Positions 52,768 to 61,677 of a DNA stretch of 64,000 nt are shown piece by piece. The stretch is taken from NCBI RefSeq assembly GCF_001612945.1, contig NZ_BDBK01000004.1:1-64000 (forward strand), given 5' to 3'. A program made the translations under genes and the position numbers. Every line of letters starts with the position of its first letter. The stretch's first letter is position 1. Under the pieces are notes generated by a model. The model was given only the letters and a program-made list of their open reading frames with translations, had not been told where the DNA came from and made no database searches. Source of the stretch: Nocardia inohanensis NBRC 100128. GTDB taxonomy: Bacteria > Actinomycetota > Actinomycetes > Mycobacteriales > Mycobacteriaceae.

Positions 52768-53321
52768 AGCGGCTTCCCGTCGATCAATTTCCGGATCATC
52801 TGCTCCAGCCGCCGTGCCCGCGTCTCCGGGCGGGCCGCACTGCTCAGGTGATAGCCGGCCGCGTAGCGGGACAGCGGCGGCAGGGTCTCGAAGAACGCGG
52901 CGGCTTCGGGATATTTGGCCAGTTCGTCCAGGAAGTCCTGCGGCACATCGCGTTCCTCGGCATTCGCCCAGCGGCCGTCGGCTTTGGCCTGATCTATCTC
53001 GGCTTGCCCGGCCGGATGCATCAACCCGTGCGCGATGAGCTCCTCGGCCACGGCCGCGTTCCGCGTCGACCACGGACTGTTGCGCCGGCGCGGAGTGAAC
53101 CCCTGCACCGTGAACTCGTCCTCGGCGCGCCGCGCCTGCCCGTCGACCCAGCCGAAGCACAGCGCCTGCCGGATCGCCCCGTCATAACTCAGCGATTCGA
53201 CGCCCGGATCCTTGGCGAACTTCACCCAGATGCCGTCCACGGCGGCGTGGTTGGCGGCCAGCCAATCCCGGAACGACTGCTCATCCGGGAAGAACAGGAC
53301 CGGGCGCTCGAGTGCGGACAC
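52764..53321 (-). CDS. YdeI/OmpD-associated family protein
   Basis: 185 aa cytoplasmic protein: FPDEQSFRDWLAANHAAVDGIWVKFAKD, SYDGAIRQALCFGWVDGQARR, FTPRRRNSPWSTRN and a C-terminal YdhG/YdeI helical motif (FFETLPPLSRYAAGYHLSSAARPETRARRLEQMI). Family linked to stress or peptide resistance in other bacteria; the molecular role is not known. First of a translationally coupled pair. Confidence 0.87.
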   Translation of the reverse strand: MSALERPVLFFPDEQSFRDWLAANHAAVDGIWVKFAKDPGVESLSYDGAIRQALCFGWVDGQARRAEDEFTVQGFTPRRRNSPWSTRNAAVAEELIAHGLMHPAGQAEIDQAKADGRWANAEERDVPQDFLDELAKYPEAAAFFETLPPLSRYAAGYHLSSAARPETRARRLEQMIRKLIDGKPL

Positions 53322-53446
53322 CGCTTCACTGTAGAAGCACGCAAACCGCCTGCGTGCGGCGGTCGTGGCATTTCACCGGCGCACCTCGCCGCGGGCCCGA
53401 TCCGAGCGGCCGGCCGGGCCGGAGAGCCGGGCCGCGGCGCACCCGG

Positions 53447-54205
53447 TCAGTGGCCCAGGAACGGCAGGACCGCGGCCTCGAACTCGGGGTAGCGATCACG
53501 GTGGATGCTGTGGCCGCAGGTGAAGGCGCGGACCGTGCAGTCGGGAACGGCGATGCGCAGGTGATCCAGCTTCTCCGGATCCACCATGCCGCCCGGCCCG
53601 CCGCGCAGGAACAGGGTGGGCGCGGCGATCTCGGCCAGCCCCTCCCACCATTCCGGATACGGTTTGCGGAACTGCTCCAGCGCGGTCCCGGTCATGGATC
53701 GGTCGAAGGCCCACACCGCGCGCGGATGCCGCAGCAGGCTGGTGGTGGCGTGCCACAGCTCCGGCACCGACGGCAGCCGCCGGGTGAAGGCGACCTGTTC
53801 GTCGCCGGAGCGCAGCGGCAACGGCTGCTCCTCGATCACCAAGCGGCGCACCAGCTCCGGGCGCTGCATCGCCACCCAGGACACCGCGTAACCGCCGAGC
53901 GAATGCCCGACCAGATCCACCCGCGCCAATTCGAGCCGCTCGCACAGGCGCAGCACATCCGCGCCGAACTCCGGGAAAAGATATGAATCGGTGTGCGCGC
54001 TGCGGCCGTGCCCGCGCAGATCCGGGATGATCACCCGCCGGCCCCGCCGCACCAGTTGCGCCGCGAATCGGTCCCAGGTGTGCCCGTCCCCGCCCATGCC
54101 GTGCACCAGCACCACCGGTGGTTCGGAGTGCCCGGCCGCCGCCCCCGAATCCCGGTAGGCGATGTGCGCGTCCCCGACCGCGACCCTGCTGACCGTCAAC
54201 TCCAC
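53447..54205 (-). CDS. Alpha/beta-fold hydrolase
   Basis: 252 aa from GTG 54205 (start uncertain; an open frame reaches 54286, with no good ribosome site for either). Triad: LVHGMGGDGHTWD, nucleophile in GHSLGG (Ser about 104), acid in GGPGGMVDPEKLD and His in TCGHSIHRDRYPEF. PDLRGHGRS is typical of the epoxide-hydrolase/haloalkane-dehalogenase-like subgroup. Substrate unknown. Confidence 0.83.
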   Translation of the reverse strand: MELTVSRVAVGDAHIAYRDSGAAAGHSEPPVVLVHGMGGDGHTWDRFAAQLVRRGRRVIIPDLRGHGRSAHTDSYLFPEFGADVLRLCERLELARVDLVGHSLGGYAVSWVAMQRPELVRRLVIEEQPLPLRSGDEQVAFTRRLPSVPELWHATTSLLRHPRAVWAFDRSMTGTALEQFRKPYPEWWEGLAEIAAPTLFLRGGPGGMVDPEKLDHLRIAVPDCTVRAFTCGHSIHRDRYPEFEAAVLPFLGH

Positions 54206-54391
54206 GAAGAACCAGGGTACGGACCGGTCCGGCGCGCCGCCGCAGGATGTGCGCACCGCCATAAACCCGCGACCTGCGCGCAACAAATCGGACCCGAGTC
54301 CGATCGTTCGTGTCGAATACTGCCCGGGCGGCGAAAAGACGTTATGACAAAGCCTTTCATCACCCAGGAACGGGATGTCGAAGCAGTGGGC

Positions 54392-56143
54392 TCACTCGTA
54401 CAAGCCCTCCACATGCCAGGTGTGGTTGTAGCCGAGCAGCAGCAGGGCGCGCAGGCGGCTGTGGTCGTCGGTCGCGTCCAGCTGGACTTGGGCGCGGGCG
54501 GCGTAGCCGTGCTGGAGTTGGTGGGTCCACCAGCGGTCGTCCAGGGGCCAGGGGCCGGCCCAGCCGGTCAGGCGCCAGGAGCTGCGGCCCCAGTGCAGCA
54601 GGGCCGGGTCGGCGGTGAACAGGCCGCGGTCGGACACCCAGACCGGGGAACCGTCGGCGGCTTCGAGCCGGACCGCCGGGCGGTTCGTCATGATCATGGT
54701 CGGCGCGGGTTCGGGCAGGCGGCCCGGCCACGGCTGCGCGGGATCGGCCGCGGGGACCGGTTCATCGCCGAGGTTCACCATGGTGATGCGCTCGTCCGGG
54801 CCACGGCCGCCGCTGAGCACGCCCATCCGCACGGCGTCGCCGCCCAGCAGGCCCTGCACCCGGATCAAGGCCCGCCGCGCCCGCTCCTCGTCCTCGCCGA
54901 CCCCACCCCACAGTCCGAGTTGCAGGGCACCGGCGGAGACCACTTCGATCGGCTCCAGCCGCAGCAGGGTGATCGCCCCGCGTTCATCCCAGTCCTCTTG
55001 CTCCGCACCGGCATTCGAGCGTGGCTCCGCGCCGCGACCGAAAATGCCGCCCCGCGCCGCACCCGTATCTGCCCCGGGACGCGACACCGCGCCGAGACCC
55101 GTTCCCGGTACGGCGTCCTGTGCGGGCGCGCCGAAAGCCCGGCGGGCGTGGCTGTTCCGCAGGGCGCGGCGGGTGAGCCAGCCGTCGAGTTGCCAGCGGA
55201 TGCGGTCGGCGGTGCTGTCGGGGGTGAGGGGTTCGGCGCAGCGCCAGATACGGGAGAGTTGTTCTCCGGTCTCGGTTTCGGCGTAGATGGCCAGGCGGGT
55301 GCAGGCGACCGAGGCGGCGGAGAGGTGCTCGTGCAGGCGGGCGGCGAGGCGGCGGCCGGCGAAGGCGGCCATGTCGACGCGTTCGATCGGCGGATCGCAG
55401 CGGTCCTCCACCACCAGATCCGGGGAGGGGGGCCGGGACGAGGGCGGGCGTTCGGGTTCGGCGCGCGAACAACGGTGCGCGGCAATGGCATCCTTGCCGA
55501 AGCGCGAGGACACCTCGGCCGGGGTGAGCGCGGCGAAATCGCCGATGCGCCGCAATCCCAGCCGCCACAGCAGGTCCACCAGGTCCTTGCGCTCCGGACC
55601 GGCCAGCGACGATTCGCCTGCCAGCTCCGAAACCGAGAGCGGGGCAAGGAATTCCGCACCTTTACCGGTGGGCACCAGGGTCGCGTGCCGGGCCGCGAAC
55701 ACGGCCGTCGACAGTTCGTCGGCAATGCCGACCTGGCACTCCACCCCGACCGCCGCCACCGCATCGACGAGCCGCTCCGCCGCCGCCTCCTCCGATCCGA
55801 AGAACCGTGCCGCGCCGCGCGCCGTCAACGCCAGCACCCCGGGCCGCAGCACCTCCACCCCCGGCACGGTGGCATCGACGGCCGCCACCACCGGTTCGAA
55901 CAAGCGCGCATCCCGATCCGGATCCGCCTGCGCCACCACCAGTTCCGGGCACCGCCCCTGCGCCTCCCGCCGCCGCAGCCCGCGCGTGATCCCCTCGGCC
56001 CGCGCCACCGCCGAACACGCCACCACCCGATTCGCCGAGAACACCGCGACCGCCCGCGTCACCGGCACCCCGGCTTCCGCGCCCGCCGCCACCGCGGGCC
56101 AATCCGGGCACCACACCACCAGCACCCGCGACCGCGCCTTCAC
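54392..56143 (-). CDS. imuB: Mutasome Y-family polymerase-like adaptor
   Basis: 583 aa from GTG 56143 (GGAG six bases upstream). Y-family fold without catalytic acidic residues: the region that is D-x-D in active polymerases reads VVWCPDWPAVA. Seen: GITRGLRRREAQGRCPELVVAQAD (finger), ALTARGAARFFGSEEAAAERL, and the beta-clamp-binding motif QLGLWGG (residue about 410), which fits the ImuB pattern QLxLWG. A low-complexity insert (about 335-390) precedes that motif. ImuB bridges DnaE2 to the sliding clamp. The gap to imuA' (144 bases) is larger than usual; they are probably one operon. Confidence 0.93.
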   Translation of the reverse strand: MKARSRVLVVWCPDWPAVAAGAEAGVPVTRAVAVFSANRVVACSAVARAEGITRGLRRREAQGRCPELVVAQADPDRDARLFEPVVAAVDATVPGVEVLRPGVLALTARGAARFFGSEEAAAERLVDAVAAVGVECQVGIADELSTAVFAARHATLVPTGKGAEFLAPLSVSELAGESSLAGPERKDLVDLLWRLGLRRIGDFAALTPAEVSSRFGKDAIAAHRCSRAEPERPPSSRPPSPDLVVEDRCDPPIERVDMAAFAGRRLAARLHEHLSAASVACTRLAIYAETETGEQLSRIWRCAEPLTPDSTADRIRWQLDGWLTRRALRNSHARRAFGAPAQDAVPGTGLGAVSRPGADTGAARGGIFGRGAEPRSNAGAEQEDWDERGAITLLRLEPIEVVSAGALQLGLWGGVGEDEERARRALIRVQGLLGGDAVRMGVLSGGRGPDERITMVNLGDEPVPAADPAQPWPGRLPEPAPTMIMTNRPAVRLEAADGSPVWVSDRGLFTADPALLHWGRSSWRLTGWAGPWPLDDRWWTHQLQHGYAARAQVQLDATDDHSRLRALLLLGYNHTWHVEGLYE

Positions 56144-56287
56144 ACCTGCTCCATCCCCACGGCGCCACCGCCTGTCCGAATCGAAACCCGCTGCCCTACA
56201 ACCCGCTACCGCCCATCAGCACGCCGCAGGTGCCGAAGCGGGAACGGATACCCGGCGCGGCCGCGCCCATGCCCGGGGGCGGGGCGG

Positions 56288-57022
56288 TCAGGAGACCGCA
56301 TGGCGGGTGCGGGGCAGGGACTGCGGGGCGGAATTCGTGGCTACCCATTCGACGCGGCCGTTGCCCGGGCAGAGATCGAGCTTGCCGCGGCGGTCGTGGG
56401 CGGAGCGGCCCCGGATGGCCACGTCGAGGCGGACGGTGCGCAGGCGGCCGCAGCCGCGGCCGAGGCCGGTGTAGCCCGAGACCCGGGTGTCGATGCGCAG
56501 GGCGGGCGCGGCCCAGTTACCGCCGGTGACAACGAGAGTGGAGTTCTTGCCGCGGGCGCGCGCGGCGAGCACCCGGGTGCGGGTGGCGGGGACGGAGAGA
56601 CCGTTCAGACCGAGAACAACCAGATCCAGACCATCCAGCAAAACCGAGGCAACTTCCAGCGGGTCGGAGCCCGGGTCGGAGATCACGGCCAGGCGGTCCA
56701 AGCGGGCGCCCATTTCGACGGCGGCCAGCAAGCCCAGGCGGGGTAAACCGACGACGGCGGCATGCCCACCGGCACCGGTGACGGCGGCCAGCAAACCGGA
56801 CAGCAACGAGCTCGCGCCTTCATAGGCCACGACCGAGCCCTTCGCCAAACCACCGTCCGGCAACAGACTTTCGAGCGCGGCCGGAACCGGCAGCGACTCC
56901 CGCTTCAGGTCTTCCGCCGCCGGTACGCGGGCCGCACGTTCCGCACCCCGCGCCGGAATGGCGGCCATGCGGCGGCGCAGTTCCGCCAGCTGCTGTTGCT
57001 TCGCTTCACCCGCCGAACCCAT
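56288..57022 (-). CDS. imuA': Mutasome accessory protein ImuA' (RecA-like fold, degenerate)
   Basis: 244 aa. Non-polymerase partner required with ImuB and DnaE2 for damage-induced mutagenesis. RecA/SulA-like fold: SLLPDGGLAKGSVVAYEGASSLLSGLLAAVTGAGGHAAVVGLPRLGLLAAVEMG; the Walker A site is degenerate (YEGASSLLS). The N-terminal helix (EAKQQQLAELRRRMAAI) and the long basic C-terminal part (RTVRLDVAIRGRS) agree with mycobacterial ImuA'. A LexA-type box lies about 84 bases upstream. Confidence 0.9.
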   Translation of the reverse strand: MGSAGEAKQQQLAELRRRMAAIPARGAERAARVPAAEDLKRESLPVPAALESLLPDGGLAKGSVVAYEGASSLLSGLLAAVTGAGGHAAVVGLPRLGLLAAVEMGARLDRLAVISDPGSDPLEVASVLLDGLDLVVLGLNGLSVPATRTRVLAARARGKNSTLVVTGGNWAAPALRIDTRVSGYTGLGRGCGRLRTVRLDVAIRGRSAHDRRGKLDLCPGNGRVEWVATNSAPQSLPRTRHAVS

Positions 57023-57105
57023 CTATCGACCACCTCTCCCGATGAACGGACCCCGACCTGCACGACAGAACCGATGGCCAGCACCGATTCAGTTACCAAC
57101 CATAC

Positions 57106-57121
57106 TAGAACATACGTTCGA
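57106..57121. promoter_or_regulatory. LexA-type SOS box upstream of imuA'
   Basis: TAGAACATACGTTCGA: one mismatch to TCGAAC-N4-GTTCGA. It lies 84 bases upstream of imuA' and shares the core GAACATAC with the dnaE2 box. It sits between imuA' and the divergent kinase gene (GTG 57231). Confidence 0.85.
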
Positions 57122-57230
57122 TTCTCTGCACAGTAGAACTCGAGCCCGGGCGCGCGTCAAGGGGCAGTGGCGCAAACGACGAGTTTCGAACCAGGCCAGT
57201 CAGGATGGTTTTCCGCTACCCTGCACCCTT

Positions 57231-58361
57231 GTGACCGAACGCCCCCGTCCCATCGTCGGCCCCGATTACCTGGTCGCCGGCCGCTACCGCCTCCAGTCGA
57301 AGCTCGGTGGCGGCGGCATGGGCGCTGTCTGGCTGGCCACCGATCGCCTACTGCACCGCGACGTGGCCATCAAGCAGGTGCTTTCCACCGCCGGGCTGAG
57401 CGAGGAAGAGGCCCGCGAGGTCCGCAGCCGGATCATGCACGAGGGGCGGGTGGCGGCCAAGCTGTCGCACGAGCACGCCATCGCCGTGTACGACGTGGTG
57501 CTGGAAGCCGGTGAACCCTGGCTGGTGATGGAGTACCTGCCCTCGCGCAGCGTCGCCAAGGCGCTCTCGCTGGCCGACACCCTCTCCCCCATCGAAGTGG
57601 CGCAGATCGGCGCGCAGGTCGCCGACGCGCTGGCCGCCGCGCATGCCGCGGGCATCGTGCACCGCGATATCAAGCCCGGCAATATCCTGGTCGCCGATCG
57701 CGGTGACGAGGTGGGCATGGTGAAGCTCAGCGACTTCGGCATCTCCAGCGGGGCCAACGACACCTCCGAGGAGGTCGGCGACGTCATCACCGGCACCCCC
57801 GCCTACCTGCCGCCGGAGGTGGCGCGCGGGGCCCGGCCGACCACCGCCAGCGACGTATTCTCGCTCGGCGCAACGCTGTACACCGCCATCGAGGGGCAGC
57901 CGCCGTTCGGTTTCGACGAGGACAGCAATGTGATCGTGGAGCGCGCCGCCATGGCGCAGATCATTCCGCCGCAGCGCAGCGGGCCGCTCACCGAGGTCCT
58001 GCTGCACATGATGGAGCCCGCGCCGCAGCGCCGCCCCACCATGACCGAGGCGCGCAACGAAATCCTCACCGCCGCCTTCGGTCCCGGGACCGCGCCCTAC
58101 ATTCTCGGTGCGCCGGTGCGCACCGAGGACGGCACCATTCCGGCGTGGGCGGCACGCAATTCCGCCGCCGGACTGCGCAGCCCGAACTCCAGCCCGCTGC
58201 CGCGCCCGCAGCGCGCGGCCGCCGCGACTCCGGCTGCCCCGCAACGCAAGTCGGGTGGATTCAACCTGGCGAATCTTGGCCCGAACGCCGGGCCGATGGC
58301 GGTGGCGGTGGGCCTGCTCATCGGGCTGCTGATCATCATCGTGATTCTCGTCGCGCTCTAG
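57231..58361 (+). CDS. Serine/threonine protein kinase, single C-terminal TM
   Basis: 376 aa from GTG 57231. Hanks-type kinase: glycine loop LGGGGMGAVW, Lys48 (VAIKQ), catalytic HRDIKPGN (Asp146), DFG (168-170) and the activation loop ending VITGTPAYLPPEVARG. After the kinase domain come a Pro/Ala-rich juxtamembrane segment (about 280-345) and one C-terminal TM (MAVAVGLLIGLLIIIVILVAL), with no extracellular sensor, so it differs from PknB. The upstream region is shared with imuA' and its SOS box. Targets unknown. Confidence 0.93.
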   Translation: MTERPRPIVGPDYLVAGRYRLQSKLGGGGMGAVWLATDRLLHRDVAIKQVLSTAGLSEEEAREVRSRIMHEGRVAAKLSHEHAIAVYDVVLEAGEPWLVMEYLPSRSVAKALSLADTLSPIEVAQIGAQVADALAAAHAAGIVHRDIKPGNILVADRGDEVGMVKLSDFGISSGANDTSEEVGDVITGTPAYLPPEVARGARPTTASDVFSLGATLYTAIEGQPPFGFDEDSNVIVERAAMAQIIPPQRSGPLTEVLLHMMEPAPQRRPTMTEARNEILTAAFGPGTAPYILGAPVRTEDGTIPAWAARNSAAGLRSPNSSPLPRPQRAAAATPAAPQRKSGGFNLANLGPNAGPMAVAVGLLIGLLIIIVILVAL

Positions 58362-58489
58362 CCGACTGATTTCGCGCGGTCGGGGTAACTCGCCGGGGAC
58401 GACCGAAATCGGTTCGGCTCCCAACCGCGAGCACGCGTGCACGACAGTCAACGGCACTCTGCCGGGCGCTGAAGTCGCGGAGAGGCGGC

Positions 58490-59131
58490 TCAGTCGATGC
58501 GGCGGCGGTGCGCCCAGCGGGTGAGCGCATTGCGGTTGGACTGCTGGGTCTTTCGCAGCACGTTGGAGGCGTGGGTCTCCACGGTCTTCACCGAGATGAA
58601 CAGGGTTTCGGCGATCTCGCGGTAGGTGTAGCCGCGGGCCAGCAGGCGCAGGACTTCCAGCTCACGCGGGGTAAGGGAGTCCAGTTCCGGATCCAGGGGC
58701 GGTTCCGGCACTTGGGATTTGCCGGTGAAGGAGTCCAGCACGAAGCCCGCCAGGCGCGGACTGAACACCGCGTCCCCACCGGAGACGCGCCGAATGCCGT
58801 CGGCCAGTTCGGGTCCCGAGATGGTCTTGGTGACGTACCCGCGCGCGCCGGCGCGAATCACCGCGATCACATCCTCCGCCGCATCGGAGACGCTGAGCGC
58901 CAAGCACACCGGACCCGATTCGATGCCCTGCAAGACCGCGACCCCGCCGCCGTCCGGCATGTGCACATCGAGCAACACCACATCCGGTGTCATCGCCTTG
59001 ATCCCGGCGATGGCCTCCGAGACCCCGCCCGCCTCACCGACCACCTCGATATCGGATTCCCGGCCCAACTCCGCCCGCACTCCGGACCGGAACACGGCAT
59101 GGTCGTCGACCAGGAAAACCCGGATGCTCAC
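58490..59131 (-). CDS. NarL/LuxR-type response regulator
   Basis: 213 aa. Receiver domain: VDDHAVFRSGV acidic pocket, phosphoacceptor Asp55 (VVLLDVHMPDGG), Lys in VTKTISG; then a LuxR-type HTH (LTPRELEVLRLLARGYTYREIAETLFISVKTVETHASNVLRK). It follows the sensor kinase by 36 bases in the same orientation, so the pair is a two-component system. Confidence 0.93.
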   Translation of the reverse strand: MSIRVFLVDDHAVFRSGVRAELGRESDIEVVGEAGGVSEAIAGIKAMTPDVVLLDVHMPDGGGVAVLQGIESGPVCLALSVSDAAEDVIAVIRAGARGYVTKTISGPELADGIRRVSGGDAVFSPRLAGFVLDSFTGKSQVPEPPLDPELDSLTPRELEVLRLLARGYTYREIAETLFISVKTVETHASNVLRKTQQSNRNALTRWAHRRRID

Positions 59132-59167
59132 TACCTCTCCTCACTGACGAACCGGACCCACCCCGTT

Positions 59168-60487
59168 TCACAGTGGGGCGGCGTCTTCGGGGATGTCGTT
59201 CTGCGCGACCAGGCGGTCGTCCCTGCCATCCTTGCGCGGCATGATGATTCGCACCTCGGTACCGCGGCCCGGTGTGGACTCTATCTCCACATGCCCGCCG
59301 CGGCGTTCGATCCGGGCGTGAATGGACTTGGCCAGCCCCTGCCGGTCCGACTCGATCGTCTTCGGATCGAACCCCTTGCCGCGGTCGCGCACGAAAATGC
59401 TCACCTGATGCGGTTCCGCCTCCGCGAACAGGTCGATGGCGGGCACCTCGGCATGCTTGGCCGCGTTCACCAGCGCCTCGCGGGTCGCGCCCAGCAGCGC
59501 GGTGAAATGCTCCTTGGGCAAGCCGGTTCCGCTGTCGTCGACATCCATGGACACATCGCCCACCGTCACCGGCGTCACCTTCACCCCGTGCTGATCCTCC
59601 ACCTCGCCCGCGATGGTGCGCAGCGCCGCCGCCAGACTGGATTGCGCCGGCCCGGTGTCGTCGAACAGCCACCGGCGTAGCTCGCGTTCCTGGCTGCGCG
59701 CCAGCCGCGCCACTTCCTGTGGGTCGTCGGCCTGCCGCTGGATCAAGGCCAAGGTCTGCAAGACCGAATCGTGCAGATGCGAGGCGATCTCCTCGCGCTC
59801 CTCGTTCCGGATGCGCGCCGCCCGTTCGGAATTCAGCGCCCGCACCATGCGCAACCACAGCGGCACGGTGAGCAGCCCGGCCCCGACCAGGGTCACCGCG
59901 ACCGCCAGCAGCGCCGACCCGAGCGAACTCAGATCGATGCGCGCCAGCACCACCACGCCCAGCCCGACCACGATCAGCGTCGCCCCGCCGACGATCCGCG
60001 CCCAGGTCACCACCGACGAATCGGCCGGCAGCCCGAAGACGGAACGCGGTCCCTCCGCATCGAATTCGCGCCACACCAGCGCGACACCGACCGTCACCAC
60101 GATGATCGGCCCCACCACCTGCGCGGCCGTCCCGTTGAACACCCACGCCATGGCGACGGCCGAACCCATACCGAGCAGCGCCAGCCCGATGGCCTGCCGC
60201 CGCTCCGCCGGACTCGGCTTGACGCTGTCCGCACCGCCCGGCGTGAAGATCCACAGCAGCCCGTACGCCACCACCCCGGCCCCGGCCAATGCGGCGAGCA
60301 GCACGAACGCGATCCGCACCTTGAAGACGTCGACCCCGAGATGATCGGCGAGCCCGCCCGCGACCCCGCCGACGATCCGCCCGCCGCCGCGCCGCACCAG
60401 TTTCGGCGGCATCGGCCCGGCCTCCACCGCGCGCGGGGGCTCGAACGCTCCGCGGGCAGGGTCGTAGAAGGGCGCGGCCGGGTACAT
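59168..60487 (-). CDS. PspC-domain sensor histidine kinase
   Basis: 439 aa from ATG 60487. N-terminal cytoplasmic PspC-type domain (KLVRRGGGRIVGGVAGGLADHLGVDVFKVRIAFVLL) followed by about five membrane segments; DesK/NarX-type dimerisation helix with the phosphoacceptor His in EIASHLHDSVLQTL; and an ATPase domain (EALVNAAKHAEVP, FVRDRGKGFDPK, IESTPGRGTEVRI). Resembles envelope-stress kinases such as corynebacterial EsrS or firmicute LiaS. With the NarL-type regulator it likely senses membrane disturbance. The MspA porin gene is transcribed divergently from it. Confidence 0.92.
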   Translation of the reverse strand: MYPAAPFYDPARGAFEPPRAVEAGPMPPKLVRRGGGRIVGGVAGGLADHLGVDVFKVRIAFVLLAALAGAGVVAYGLLWIFTPGGADSVKPSPAERRQAIGLALLGMGSAVAMAWVFNGTAAQVVGPIIVVTVGVALVWREFDAEGPRSVFGLPADSSVVTWARIVGGATLIVVGLGVVVLARIDLSSLGSALLAVAVTLVGAGLLTVPLWLRMVRALNSERAARIRNEEREEIASHLHDSVLQTLALIQRQADDPQEVARLARSQERELRRWLFDDTGPAQSSLAAALRTIAGEVEDQHGVKVTPVTVGDVSMDVDDSGTGLPKEHFTALLGATREALVNAAKHAEVPAIDLFAEAEPHQVSIFVRDRGKGFDPKTIESDRQGLAKSIHARIERRGGHVEIESTPGRGTEVRIIMPRKDGRDDRLVAQNDIPEDAAPL

Positions 60488-60856
60488 GCCTTCGATACTG
60501 GCACGCCGGACCGACGCCCGGGCATCCGGAAACACCCGGATTCACACCCTGAGACGGGTGAGCAGAGGCGCTCCGGAGGGGATTTTCTGTCCGGTCCGGA
60601 CAACCTCAGCGCCCTCGGACGACCCCCTGCCGACCGGACCGGAGAATCCGTCAAACCCTCTCTACCAGCTGTTTTATCGCCGTTCTCGATCTTGCGAGCT
60701 CGTCCGCTCCCGTCCGCGTCCATAAATTTCTGCTCAGCGGGCCACCGAGTCCGACCTCGGGGGCCCGGCCCATCGGGGAACCGAATTCCACAGGGCGAGA
60801 GCCCGACACCGCGACCGCTATCGCAGCGGCGCACACCGGTTCGGGGAGGAACCATC
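60488..60856. other. Divergent intergenic region kinase/mspA; nothing coding supported
   Basis: About 370 bases between the start of the sensor kinase and the start of the porin gene. Frames crossing it have no ribosome site or protein character. It must carry the porin promoter and the kinase promoter. A TAAATT at 60723 could be a -10 element but has no matching -35 box. Confidence 0.45.
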
Positions 60857-61507
60857 ATGATCATCAAGACCGCTACCGCCGCCGTACTCGCCGCCACCGG
60901 CCTCGTCTTCGGAGCCACCGCCGGCATCGCACCCGCTTCGGCGGCCGATCTCGCACCGCACGAGAAGACGACCACCGCACCCAACGGAATGGCCGCCACC
61001 GTCGGCCACCTGGACAACGCCGCCTGGGCGATCACCGGCATGAACGGGATGCCGACCAGTCGCGAGGTGTACCTGAACAACACCGCCTACGGCCGCGTCG
61101 CAGCCGGCACCGGCAAAATCAAGACCGGCTTCTTCGTCGGCTGCGCCATCGACCTGGACGTGAAATTCACCATGAGCGCAGCGATCGGCGGCAGCGCCAG
61201 CGCCACCCTGGGCGCCGGCCTCGGCAGCTCCGGCCTGATGCCCTCCGCGACCTTCAGCATCGGCCCGACCGTCACCGGCAGCATGGGCGTCGCACTGACC
61301 CTCGACGAAGGCAAATACATCGAAGTCAAAGGCGGCGAGAAGACCATCCCCGCTGGCGGCACCGCCTACCTCGTCAACCGCGACATCCGCGCCACCGTCG
61401 AAAACTGCGCCGGCCCGGTCACCGTGAAGGCGTACACCATCATCGAGGCGACCTCCCCCGAAGCCGACGTGACCGACTGGGTCATGGGCGATCCGGCGAT
61501 CCTCTGA
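60857..61507 (+). CDS. MspA-family mycomembrane porin
   Basis: 216 aa. Signal peptide of about 28-30 residues ending at an ASA site, then the MspA beta-barrel: TVGHLDNAAWAITGMNG, SREVYLNNTAYGRV, KIKTGFFVGCAIDL, the GSASATLGAGLGSS barrel strands, and EVKGGEKTIPAGGTAYLVNRDIRATVENCAGPVTVKAYT at the C-terminus. Octameric channel in the outer mycolate membrane for small hydrophilic solutes. A good ribosome site (GGGGAGGA) precedes the ATG. It is not in the kinase operon but is close to a presumed envelope-stress system. Confidence 0.92.
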   Translation: MIIKTATAAVLAATGLVFGATAGIAPASAADLAPHEKTTTAPNGMAATVGHLDNAAWAITGMNGMPTSREVYLNNTAYGRVAAGTGKIKTGFFVGCAIDLDVKFTMSAAIGGSASATLGAGLGSSGLMPSATFSIGPTVTGSMGVALTLDEGKYIEVKGGEKTIPAGGTAYLVNRDIRATVENCAGPVTVKAYTIIEATSPEADVTDWVMGDPAIL

Positions 61508-61677
61508 TCGGCGACGGCGTCTCGATGCCGGGCGGCGGCGGAGCCCGGCGCTCCGCCGCCGTCGCGGCAATTCCCTTGCCGGACGGCGTATCCGGTCTCA
61601 TATCCTCGGCTCCGAACCTGCACGGAGATCGACGCCGTCGCATGCCGTTACTTCTTCCCGGACAGTAGATTTGGCTC

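Noticed and set aside
53993..56746. Plus-strand frame of 917 codons opposite imuB
   Set aside because: No conserved motif; antisense of a convincing ImuB protein with a clamp-binding motif.
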